Source: Hanleya hanleyi
Lineage: Eukaryota > Mollusca > Polyplacophora > Lepidopleurida > Hanleyidae
NCBI GenBank assembly: GCA_036873755.1
Contig: JAVTVY010020552.1
Span: forward strand, 1-64,000
Direction of reading: 5' to 3'
Length of the DNA: 64,000 nt
Shown: piece after piece, positions 1 to 12,062 of the stretch
How positions within the stretch are numbered: the stretch's first letter is position 1
How the letters are laid out: the number at the start of each line of letters is the position of its first letter
Translations under genes and position numbers: made by a program
Notes under the pieces: model-generated
The model's input: the letters and a program-made list of their open reading frames with translations, nothing else
What the model was told of the DNA's origin: nothing
Databases searched by the model: none

Positions 1-3000
1 AATATGGGGCTCAACTCTTTTAATTCAATGGCCGTATAGGCCATTTCCTTATTCATTTCCTTATTCAGAACAGCGCCCCCTGGTGTCGGATCGACAAACT
101 AGTGGCACCACTTTGTAGCATTCCATGAGTATAGTATATGTACCAAATATGGGGGCTCAACTCTTTTATTTAATGGCCGTATAGGCCATTTCTTTATTCA
201 TTTCCTTATTCAGAACAGCGCCCCATGGTGACGGATCGAGAAACTAGTGCCACCATTTTGTAGCATTCCATGAGTATAGTATATGTACCAAATATGGGGG
301 CTCAACTCTTTTATTTAATGGCCGTATAGGCCATTTCCTTATTCATTTCCTTATTCAGAACAGCGCCCCCTGGTGCCGGATCGAGAAACTAGTGACACCG
401 TTTTGTAGTATTCCATGAGTATAGTATATGTACCAAATATGGGGGCTCAACTCTTTTATTTAATGGCCGTATAGGCCATTTCCTTATTCATTTCCTTATT
501 CAGAACAGCGCCCCCTGGTGCCGGATCGAGAAACTAGTGGCACCATTTTGTAGCATTCCATGAGTATAGTGTATGTACCAAATATGGGGGCTCAGCTCTT
601 TTATTTAATGACCGTATAGGCCATTTCCTTATTCATTTCCTTATTCAGAACAGCGCCCCTGGTGTCGTATCGAGAAACTATTGGCACCATTTTGTAGCAC
701 TCTATGGGTATAGTATATGTACCGAATATGGGGGCTCAACTCTTTGATTTAATGGCCGTATGGGCCATTTTCCTGATTCATTTCCTTATTCGGAACAGCG
801 CCCCCTGGTGTCGTATCGAGAAACTAATGGCACTATTTTGTAGCACTCTATGAGTATAGTATATGTACCAAATATGGGGCTCTACTCTTTGATTTAATGG
901 CCGTATGGGCCATTTTCTTTGATTCATTTCCTTATTCAAGGAACAGCGCCGCCTGGTGTCGTACCAAAACTAGTGGCACCATTTTGTAGCGCTCTATGAG
1001 TATAGTATGTACCAAATATGGGGGCTCAATTCTTTGATTTAATGGCCGTATAGGCCATTTCCTTATTCATTTCCTTATTCAGAACAGCGCCCCCTGGTGT
1101 CGGATCGAGAAACTAGTGGCACCATTTTGTAGCACTCTATGAGTATAGTATATGTACCAAATATGGGGGCTCAACTCTTTGATTTAATGGCCGTATAGGC
1201 CATTTCCTTATTCATTTCCTTATTCAGATCAGCGCCCCCTGATGTCGGATCGAGAAACTAGTGCCACTATTTTGTAGCACTCTATGAGTATAGTATATGT
1301 ACCAAATATGGGGGCTCAACTCTTTGATTTAATGGCCGTATAGGCCATTTCCTTATTCAGAACAGCGCCTTCTGGTGTCGTATCGAGAAACTATTGGCAC
1401 CGTTTTGTAGCACTCTATGGGTATAGTATATGCACCGAATATGGGGGCTCAACTCTTTGATTTAATGGCCGTAGAGGCCATTTCTTTATTCATTTCTTAT
1501 TCAGAACAGCGCCCCCCTGGTGTCGGATCGAGAAACTAGTGGCACTATTTTGTAGCCCTCTATGAGTATAGTACATGTACCAAATCTGGGGTCTCAACTC
1601 TTTGATTTAATGGTCGTATAGGCCATTTCTTTATTCATTTCCTTATTCAGAACAGCGCCCCCTGGTGTCGTATCGAGAAACTGATGGCACCATTTTGTAG
1701 CACTCTATGAGTATAGTATATGTACCAAATATGGGGTCTCAACTCTTTGGTTTAATGGACGTATAGGCCATTTCCTTATTCATTTCATTATTCAGAACAG
1801 CGCCCCCTGGTGTCGTATCGAGAAACTAATGGCACTATTTTGTAGCACTCTATGAGTATAGTATATGTACCAAATATGGGGGCTCAACTCTTTGATTTAA
1901 TGGCCGTATAGGCCATTTCCTTATTCATTTCCTTATTCAGAACAGCGGCCCCTGGGGTCGGATCGAAACCTAGTGGCACCATTTGTAGCACTCTATGAGT
2001 GTAGTATATGTACCAAATATGGGGGCTCAACTCCTTGATTTAATGGCCGTATAGGCCATTTCCTGATTCATTTTCTTATTCAGAACAGCGCCCCCTGGTG
2101 TCGTATCGAGAAACTATTGGCACCATTTTGTAGCACTCTATGAGTATAGTATATGTACCGAATATGGGGGCTCAACTCTTTGATTTAATGGACGTATAGG
2201 CCATTTCCTGATTCATTTCCTTATTCAGAACAGCGCCCCCTGGTGTCGTATCGAGAAACTAATGGCACTATTTTGTAGCACTCTATGAGTATAGTATATG
2301 TACCAAATATGGGGGCTCAACTCTTTGATTTAATGGCCGTATAGGCCATTTCCTGATTCATTTCCTTATTCAGAACAGCGCCGCCTGGTGTCGTACCGAG
2401 AAACTAGTGGCACCATTTTGTAGCGCTCTATGAGTATAGTATATGTCCCAAATATGGGGGCTCAACTCCTTGATTTAATGGCCGTATAGGCCATTTCCTT
2501 ATTGATTTCCTTAGTCAGAACAGCGCCCCCTGGTGTCGGATCGAGAAACTAGTGGCACCATTTTGTAGCACTCTATGAGTATAGTATATGTACCAAATAT
2601 GGGGGCTCAACTCTTTGATTTAATGGCCGTATAGGCCATTTCCTTATTCATTTCCTTATTCAGATCAGCGCCCCCTGATGTCGGATCGAGAAACTAGTGC
2701 CACTATTTTGTAGCACTCTATGAGTATAGTATATGTACCAAATATGGGGGCTCAACTCTTTGATTTAATGGCCGTATAGGCCATTTCCTTATTCAGAACA
2801 GCGCCTTCTGGTGTCGTATCGAGAAACTATTGGCACCGTTTTGTAGCACTCTATGGGTATAGTATATGCACCGAATATGGGGGCTCAACTCTTTGATTTA
2901 ATGGCCGTAGAGGCCATTTCTTTATTCATTTCTTATTCAGAACAGCGCCCCCCTGGTGTCGGATCGAGAAACTAGTGGCACTATTTTGTAGCCCTCTATG

Positions 3001-6000
3001 AGTATAGTACATGTACCAAATCTGGGGTCTCAACTCTTTGATTTAATGGTCGTATAGGCCATTTCTTTATTCATTTCCTTATTCAGAACAGCGCCCCCTG
3101 GTGTCGTATCGAGAAACTGATGGCACCATTTTGTAGCACTCTATGAGTATAGTATATGTACCAAATATGGGGTCTCAACTCTTTGGTTTAATGGACGTAT
3201 AGGCCATTTCCTTATTCATTTCATTATTCAGAACAGCGCCCCCTGGTGTCGTATCGAGAAACTAATGGCACTATTTTGTAGCACTCTATGAGTATAGTAT
3301 ATGTACCAAATATGGGGGCTCAACTCTTTGATTTAATGGCCGTATAGGCCATTTCCTTATTCATTTCCTTATTCAGAACAGCGGCCCCTGGGGTCGGATC
3401 GAAACCTAGTGGCACCATTTGTAGCACTCTATGAGTGTAGTATATGTACCAAATATGGGGGCTCAACTCCTTGATTTAATGGCCGTATAGGCCATTTCCT
3501 GATTCATTTTCTTATTCAGAACAGCGCCCCCTGGTGTCGTATCGAGAAACTATTGGCACCATTTTGTAGCACTCTATGAGTATAGTATATGTACCGAATA
3601 TGGGGGCTCAACTCTTTGATTTAATGGACGTATAGGCCATTTCCTGATTCATTTCCTTATTCAGAACAGCGCCCCCTGGTGTCGTATCGAGAAACTAATG
3701 GCACTATTTTGTAGCACTCTATGAGTATAGTATATGTACCAAATATGGGGGCTCAACTCTTTGATTTAATGGCCGTATAGGCCATTTCCTTATTCATTTC
3801 CTTATTCAGAACAGCGCCCCCTGGTGTCGGATCGAGAAACTAGTGGCACCATTTTGTAGCCCTCTATGAGTATAGTATATGTACCAAATATGGGGGCTCA
3901 ACTCTTTGATTTAATGGCCGTATAGGCCATTTCCTTATTCATTTCCTTATTCAGAACAGCGCCCCCTGGTGTCGGATCGAGAAACTAGTGGCACCATTTT
4001 GTAGCACTCTATGAGTATAGTATATGTACCAAATATGGGGGCTCAACTCTTTGATTTAATGGCCGTATAGGCCATTTCCTTATTCATTTCCTTATTCAGA
4101 TCAGCGCCCCCTGATGTCGGATCGAGAAACTAGTGCCACTATTTTGTAGCACTCTATGAGTATAGTATATGTACCAAATATGGGGGCTCAACTCTTTGAT
4201 TTAATGGCCGTATAGGCCATTTCCCTATTCATTTCCTTATTCAGAACAGCGCCCCCTGGTGCCGTATCGAGAAACTAATGCCACGATTTTGTAGCACTCT
4301 ATGGGTATAGTATATGTACCGAATATGGGGGCTCAACTCTTTGATTTAATGGCCGTAGAGGCCATTTCCTTATTCATTTCTTATTCAGAACAGCGCCCCC
4401 TGGTGTCGGATCGAGAAACTAGTGGCACTAATTTGTAGCCCTCTATGAGTATAGTACATGTACCAAATATGGGATCTCAACTCTTTGATTTAATGGCCGT
4501 ATAGGCCATTTCCTTAATCATTTCCTTATTCAGAACAGCGCCCCCTGGTGTCGTATCGAGAAACTGGTGCCACTATTTTGTAGCACTCTATGAGTATAGT
4601 ATATGTACCAAATATGGGGTCTCAACTCTTTGATTTAATGGACGTATAGGCCATTTCCTGATTCATTTCCTTATTCAGAACAGCGCCCCCTGGTGTCGTA
4701 TCGAGAAACTAATGGCACTATTTTGTAGCACTCTATGAGTATAGTATATGTACCAAATATGGGGGCTCAACTCTTTGATTTAATGGCCGTATAGGCCATT
4801 TCCTGATTCATTTCCTTATTCAGAACAGCGCCGCCTGGTGTCGTACCGAGAAACTAGTGGCACCATTTTGTAGCGCTCTATGAGTATAGTATATGTACCG
4901 AATATGGGGGCTCAACTCTTTGATGTAATCGCCGTATAGGCCATTTCCTTATTCATTTCCTTATTCAGAACAGCGGCCCCTGGTGTCGGATCGAAAACTA
5001 GTGGCACCATTTGTAGCACTCTATGAGTATAGTATATGTACCAAATATGGGGGCTCAACTCTTTGATTTAATGGCCGTATAGGCCATTTCCTTATTCATT
5101 TCCTTATTCAGAACAGCGCTCCCTGGTGTCGTACCGAGAAACTAGTGGCGCTATTTTGTAGCACTCTATGAGTATAGTATATATACCAAATATGGGGGCT
5201 CAACTCTTTGATTTAATGGCCGTATAGGCCATTTCCTTGTTCATTTCCTTATTCAGAACAGCGCGCCCTTATGTCGGATCGAGAAACTAGTGGCACTATT
5301 TTGTAGCACTCTATGAGTATAGTATATGTAACAAATATGGGGGCTCAACTCTTTGATTTAATGGCCGTATAGGTCATTTCCTTATTCAGAACAGCGCCCC
5401 CTGGTGTCGTATCGAGAAACTACATGTAGTGTCACCATTTTGTAGCACTCTATGAGTATAGTATATGTACCGAATATGGGGGCTCAACTCTTTGATTTAA
5501 TGGCCGTATATGCCATTTCCTTATTCAGAACAGCACCCCCTGGTGTCGGATCGAGAAACTAGTGGCACTATTTTGTAGCACTCTATGAGTATAGTATATG
5601 TACCAAATATGGGGGCTCAACTCTTTGATTTAATGGCCGTATAGGCCATTTCCTTATTCATTTCCTTATTCAGAACAGCGCCCCCTGGTGTCGTACCGAG
5701 AAACTAGTGGCGCTATTTTGTAGCACTCTATGAGTATAGTATATATACCAAATATGGGGGCTCAACTCTTTGATTTAATGGCCGTATAGGCCATTTCCTT
5801 ATTCATTTCCTTATTCAGAACAGCGCCCCCTTATGTCGGATCGAGAAACTAGTGGCACTACTTTGTAGCACTCTATGAGTATAGTATATGTAACAAATAT
5901 GGGGGCTCAACTCTTTGATTTAATGGCCGTATAGGTCATTTCCTTATTCAGAACAGCGCCCCCTGGTGTCGTATCGAGAAACTACCTGTAGTGTCACCAT

Positions 6001-6876
6001 TTTGTAGCACTCTATGAGTATAGTATATGTACCGAATATGGGGGCTCAACTCTTTGACTTAATGGCCGTATAGGCCATTTCCTTATTCAGAACAGCACCC
6101 CCTGGTGTCGGATCGAAAAACTAGTGGCACTATTTTGTAGCACTCTATGAGTATAGTATATGTACCAAATATGGGGGCTCAACTCTTTGATTTAATGGCC
6201 GTATAGGCCATTTCCTTATTCATTTCCTTATTCAGAACAGCGCCCCCTGGTGTCGTATCGAGAAACTAGTGGCACCATTTTCTAGCACTCTATGAGTATA
6301 GTATATATACCAAATATGGGGTCTCAACTCTTTGAATTAATGGCCGTATAGGCCATTTCCTTATTCATTTCCTTATTCAGAACAGCGCCCCTGATGTCGG
6401 ATCGAGAAACTAGTGGCCCTATTTTGTAGCACTCTATGAGTATAGTATATGTACCAAATATGGGGGCTCAACTCTTTGATTTAATGGCCGTAGAGGCCAT
6501 TTCCTTATTCAGAACAGCGCCCCCTGGTGTCGTATCGAGAAACTAGTGTCACCATTTTGTAGCACTCTATGAGTATAGTATATGTACCGAATATGGGGGC
6601 TCAACTCTTTGATTTAATGGCCGTATAGGCCATTTCCTTATTCATTTCCTTATTCAGAACAGCGACCCCTGTTGTCTGATCGAGAAACTAGTGGCACCAT
6701 TTTGTAGCACTCTATGAGTATAGTATATGTACCGAATATGGGGGCTCAACTCTTTGATTTAATGGCCGTATAGGCCATTTCCTTATTCATTTCCTTATTC
6801 AGAACAGCGACCCCTGGTGTCGGATTGAGAAACTAGTGGCACCATATTGTAACCCTCTACCTGTATAGTCTATGTA
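1..6876. repeat. Satellite array, ~145 bp monomer
   Basis: About 47 head-to-tail copies of a ~145 bp unit fill this stretch; copies begin near 1, 146 and 291. Each monomer carries AATGGCCGTATAGGCCATT, a 7-bp inverted repeat around GTATA, and then a run like CAGAACAGCGCCCCCTGG. Some monomers lack one copy of an internal CATTTCCTTATT direct repeat and are about 12-15 bp shorter. A 1,436 bp higher-order repeat is visible because private variants recur exactly that far apart, for example the GCGCCTTCTGG variant at 1365 and 2801 and the GCGGCCCCTGGGG variant at 1945 and 3381. A second, 562 bp higher-order unit occurs at about 5116 and 5678. The array decays near 6840-6876. No ORF is credible inside it. 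Confidence 0.97.
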
Positions 6877-7294
6877 CCAAAGATGAATTGTCTACTACGT
6901 GCCGTAATGGCACTATTAAACAATAATATATTATCCGCGAATTATTGACTGCTCCCCTGATTTGCTACTTGAATAGTGAACTGTGAACTGGGAACTGGGC
7001 GCCAACTTCTAAGGTGTTTCAAACATCTATTCCGGTCATTATAGTGAAACATTTCACAACCCTCAAATAGCTGTATTCTTACGTCTATGAGACATGTTTT
7101 CATGGAAACACAGGGTGAAACATGTAGCACTATGGAGCATCTCACATGTTACCCATCTCAAAATGAAACGTTAAACATGTAACCTCTTTTTTACAGTGTA
7201 CTGAAATTTGCCCTTTGGCCCCCTTGGATTTTGCCTCAAATGCAAGTCGGCGGCCAAAATCCAAAATCCATTGTAACAGTCACATTAATGATTT

Positions 7295-8130
7295 AGATTG
7301 GTTCTTCGCTGTTTCTATTTGAAATTGCTGTCTAGTGTGGGGTTTGCGGGAGCATGGAACTTGATTCTGTTCATCAGAATGCCCTTTAAGTTCATTAGCA
7401 TCTTAACTTCAAAACGGACAGCAAAATCCTAAATGATCGCCAAATTCACATAATCTCTGCAGCTTCTACTTGCAGCAAGAATTAGGTTTTTGTGTCTGTT
7501 ATTGAATATCCGGGATTATGGAGTTCATTCTATATACCACAATGCTCTTTTGAACCTTGATAACATATAAAATCCAATATGTTAGCCAAAAACATATAAA
7601 TAAGATCACGCGCATCTTTCATTTGTGGCAGAAATTAGCTTTGTGTGTCTAATATCGGGTATATGATATAGGATTTAGGACGTTGAGTCCACGAACTAAA
7701 ATACTCATTAGGGCATCTAAAATACAAGATGGTCACAAAAACTCAACGGACCAACAGAATCACTTAAATTGGATCTCGTCAGCTCATATTTTCACAGAAA
7801 TCAGCTTTTTGTGTCTCTTATGAGTTCGCAGGACCAAGAAAGTTGATTCTGTGCATTATATGCCAATAGTTTCCTTGGGTCTTAAATGGTCGCCAAATTT
7901 TGGATCTGTGCAGCTTCTATCTGTAGCAGGAATTAGCTTTGTGTGTCTATTATTGGGCTTGCAAGATTCCGAGAGTTTATTTTACACGCTACAATGTTCT
8001 TTGGAGCTTTAGTAACCTCTAGAATCCAACATGGCTATAATAGTTCTGTAAAGCCCATTTCCCACAGCTTCTCTTTGTTGCATAAATTAGCTTGCCATGT
8101 TTAAATATGGGGTTTGCAGCATTCAAGTTG
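7295..8130. repeat. Degenerate tandem repeat, roughly 125-175 bp spacing
   Basis: A loosely conserved phrase (GCAGCTTCTA, then a few bases, GAATTAGCTTTGTGTGTCT) recurs near 7460, 7612, 7785, 7910 and 8065, with related sequence between. The copies are strongly diverged, so this looks like an old array. No coding signal is seen. Confidence 0.6.
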
Positions 8131-9404
8131 ATTGCTCGGCGCGTGCATTGCTCAGACAGAATCCCCGACATTTGCATGCGAAATTTCGGTTGTTCACAGC
8201 TGTAGTTAGTTAAAAAAGATTGTTTCATTGCGTAAAAAAAAAAATACAAGTGAACATGTAAACTATAACGCATTTTCACGGGGCGATGTAGGCCCGTAGG
8301 GACTAATGGTCCTGTCTTGTAGTCAGAAAAAATTGAGCACCAGCTCTGTGTCTTGCTAACACAGCAATAGATAGAGTTCTTACACGACAAGAAAGAGGTC
8401 TGAAATTTCCTTCTTTAGAGTGTCCAGGTTTCTGTGTTTTTAATGTTCGCGTATAGTTGCAGGTCTGATATGTTTAAGTTACATTTCCATTTATCTAATT
8501 TTATGCGTGTTTTCGTTCATTAAACCACAGATTTTGAGAGGCGCATGTTGAGTGATTTTGTGGGACTAACTAATTCTCATTAGAAAGCGTGTTTGGGCAG
8601 TAACTTAGTATTAAATAATACCAGTATAAGTGTAATTCATTGTAGAAAACAATGGGATATTTCACTTTGCCTGTATTCATTTACATTTTCATGAAATAAG
8701 TGTGTTGAGTTGCAGTTTGGAATTTTCACAATTTAATCTTACCCCTCTAGACCCTCTCCATTATCTTTTTATAGTAAGTTTCTAAAATCCAGTGGTGGTC
8801 AAATCATTTACGTAATAATTTCCCTGTATTCATAAATGGGTTTTCTCCATTCTGCTTCTGGAATATTCATGGAATGATCTCTGCATATTACATGCACCCA
8901 ATGTGTAAAACTATTTCTGTGCAGGAATGGTTACAGATGAGATAACGAGTGATGTCCCTTGATTGAACAGGAATACAAAATTTTCAGCTATCTCAAAAAC
9001 ATATATTTTAAAGTGTTAACGTTGTTACACTCCTCTGTCGACTTTTATAATTGTTGCTGGACAACCCAAACTGCTTGGTGGAGATTTGTGAGACTTCGTT
9101 TTTCCGAATTTGCGACGAAAAGTTGACAGAACATAAAATAGGTAACGGAAACTGGCCACTCATTAACATGGCGGCAGTAGAGACTGCCCTTGACGTTCAT
9201 ATGATCATGTTGAGGTTTTACTTGACCCTAATGAATGCCCCTTCTATGGAAGAGCCCAGAATATGTTTTAAATACAAACTAGATCCTGGTGGGGAATGTA
9301 TAACAAATTATCAGTCTGGAAAACTCAACTGTGGCACTATGTGTATGGCTTGTGGGTTAGGCCAGTAACAACAACAACACCGGTCATACCAGGACATCAT
9401 ATCG
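8131..9404. other. No recognisable feature
   Basis: AT-rich sequence with short ORFs only (one of 105 codons at 9051). None shows a domain, splice context or repeat that I recognise. Confidence 0.5.
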
Positions 9405-9526
9405 TTGAACTTTGCCTGCGACGCGACCCAATACCAATGTACATGTCTTTTCGTTATTGTGACACCAAACCAGCTGGGGACATTGAAGTCAACCCAGGTC
9501 CAATTCGGAATCCGTGCAAAGTGTAA
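9405..9526 (+). pseudogene. Remnant of a retrotransposon ORF start with a 2A-like motif
   Basis: The frame ending at 9526 contains AGDIEVNPGP at 9473-9502. This fits the 2A / StopGo consensus D-[VI]-E-x-N-P-G-P, at which the ribosome skips one peptide bond. It is followed by IRNPCKV and a stop. In several invertebrate non-LTR retrotransposons of the CR1/L2/Rex group a 2A-like motif sits near the N terminus of an ORF, just before a cysteine-rich YPCxxC-type segment, and the NPCKV here followed by TGT in another frame is consistent with that. No reverse transcriptase follows, so this is a short relic. The motif match is direct; the family assignment is inference. Confidence 0.5.
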
Positions 9527-10185
9527 GCGGAGCTAAGGGAAATGTGTTGCAGCAAATCACAGAGCTTAATATCCCGTGACAAGTGAATTTTTTTTACAAA
9601 TATTGGTAACATGCAGTGAAGACATTATTTTATCATTTCATCAGGTTGGTTTCATAATAAATGTCTGTCCCAGCGGGTTTTTTTAAAATATATATATGTG
9701 TACAATTACACTAATGCACTAAAGATCCTTGTTGAGAGGAATGTGTGAGACTACAAGTATGGCTCTTCGCCATGAGATGGAACAAAAAGTTAGTGGAATT
9801 ATTCCAACAGCCTATTTTACATTTAAATAGCCCCGTTTCAGTGCCTAAGGCTCTAGTTTATGTTATGCGTTATTTTTTGGACAATTTGAAAAAAAAGGTT
9901 TACTGAATCTCTGATCAATCAGTTTGTACAACATGCAAATATATGATTGTGCTGACTGTTGTCGTATCTTAATATTCTGTAACGAATATATACTAATATT
10001 GTTCGTTACGTATTTCGTTGAAAATAATATAATGATTCAAAATTGATATCAATATAACATGCAATTGTTTTATATGTATTTGTCTTTGCGTGACTCGGCC
10101 TCACTTGATCAAGACGATCGAAGTTGACATCATGGCAATTAGTAGAAACAAGAGCCAGAAAAACTTAATTCTCGAGTATTACAGG
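9527..10185. other. No recognisable feature
   Basis: AT-rich sequence with homopolymer runs and no ORF or repeat that I can name. Confidence 0.5.
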
Positions 10186-12062
10186 ATTGATTGAGTTGCT
10201 GGTGATCAGTGACCTTGAACGTTATCCGCTTCACCTCAAAATTTGTACCCGACCCATCGCTTCTGACCAATGCATACACTCAAACAATTCCATTGTTTCC
10301 TGTTTTTGTTGTCAAGTGGCCTTGACCGTTGACCTTTCGACCTCAACGGGTTTCTTGTTTGCTGTAAACGGTATATACTTCTGAAGTTTGATCACGATCC
10401 ACATTCTTGGACTGGAGCAATGGCACAGACATTGTATTCAATAATTTCATGTTTGGGGCAACGGTGTGTTTGACCTTTGACCTGTTTGAACTTTTCAGTA
10501 CGCGGAATATCGTCTCTAACTAAAGTATTGTCTCAGAACAATAATTTGCATTTCGTTGATTTCCTAATTTTTCGGGTCAAAGTGATCTTGACCCCTTTGA
10601 CACATAGTCTTCCCTCCTATATCCACTCGTAAAAATGCAGTTTTCAATAATTTCCGACTGTTAGGCCACAGTGACCTAAACCTTTGATTCGCTGGTCTCA
10701 ATTACTGAAGTATTGATCATGATATTATTAGCATGATGGCTATTTGCCCGATGTATATAATGTAAAACTTTGAATTGAATTGACTTAACGGTTTCTAAGT
10801 TATCGTGCTATCAAGAATTTTGGGAGACAGCGATTCTATATCTCCTGTTCAGGGTCCAGGTGGGGGATAATAATAGGCTTCCTGTGAATGATATCAGCAA
10901 CAAATTTGTGAAGTCTTGAGAAGTTTGGTGAATAATACCTCCAGATAGCTATTTTCAGTTTTGGAGGGCTATGAGCGTGACCTTTGACCTAAAAATAAAT
11001 AGGCATCCTTAAAGTCACATGGATAACAAATACGTGAAATTTCGAGATATATATTCGTACAAATTTTTCCTTAAGAATTTTAGTATATCGCATGTTGTTG
11101 GTGACAAGATCATACTGAAGCATACTGAAATTTACCACCTCAAGCCTGTATTGGTGGCCACTACTGGACGTTAGTGTGACTCAGTGTGTGAAAAACGATG
11201 GCAAAGGCATTTCGCCCCTGTAACGGGACGATAAGCAAAGAACGCGAGAGAAATGGAAACGAAACATTTTTGATAGAGAAGTTGCTCGCATGATTCATAA
11301 TGCTTTATTGCTTGCAGGGTCACTGTTTTGTGGCGATCGACCCCGAAGCCTTTGGGTCGGGTTTCACGGACAGAATGAGCGATCTTATGGGAATTTGTCG
11401 GGACTTAACTCCTGTGAGTATCTTTACCCCTCGGTCAATTTTGATCGAATGGTATTGTCGCCGTCAGCGATGTCCGTCCGTCTGTCTGTTCATCGTCAAT
11501 GATACCTTAAAATAATATAGTTCATCCAGTGTATCAACAGTTGTATCTGACGATGGACCAGAGCCTGTTGAATATGATTGACCTTGACCTAATTTTTCGA
11601 AATTGAAATGCCGAAAGCGATGTTAAAATCCAACTAAATCAATCGCTTTTAACACTTCTTTAAAACAAGTAACACGTTGAAAGTAGTCTTCTTAAATTTG
11701 TATCACAAAAGCATCCGTTTATTGACCCGAACTTTATGAATGATGACAATGTTTTCGGGAGTAAATTATATGGTGAAAGTAAGTTTCAGAGCACAATATA
11801 TATTGAAGGATTATAGCCTAGTATTTCCATTTTCGTAGTAGAAATGCAGCTAGCGATGAACCAGAGGCCTTTCAAACATGCCCAATCATGGCATATTTTA
11901 GCAGGGCCAAACAATATGTTAAGAGTTTATTTCAGTGCTATCTTGAAGGATTAGATCTACATATATCCTTTCCAAATTCGCACCACAGATGCAGATACTC
12001 ATAGGCCAGAATTATGTTGAACGTGACTGACCTTGACCTATTTCCAAGGTCAGATTGTACGG
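10186..12062. repeat. Degenerate repeats with TGACCTTGACC-type cores
   Basis: Cores of the form TGACCTTGACC or TGACCTTTGACC recur irregularly, for example near 10205, 10315, 10470, 10577, 10665, 10977, 11578 and 12027, separated by diverged sequence. Scattered repeats of this sort are common in bivalve genomes as I recall them. The core also reads on the other strand as TCAAGGTCA, a nuclear-receptor monomer site, but nothing shows that it acts as one. One exon of the dehydrogenase gene (11318-11413) lies within this stretch. Confidence 0.5.

Noticed and set aside
1..6876. CRISPR-like array
   Set aside because: Unit length of ~145 bp with near-identical units and no unique spacers; eukaryotic satellite.
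9051..9368. 105-codon ORF before the 2A-like motif
   Set aside because: In a different frame from the motif and without similarity to a known ORF1; probably chance.
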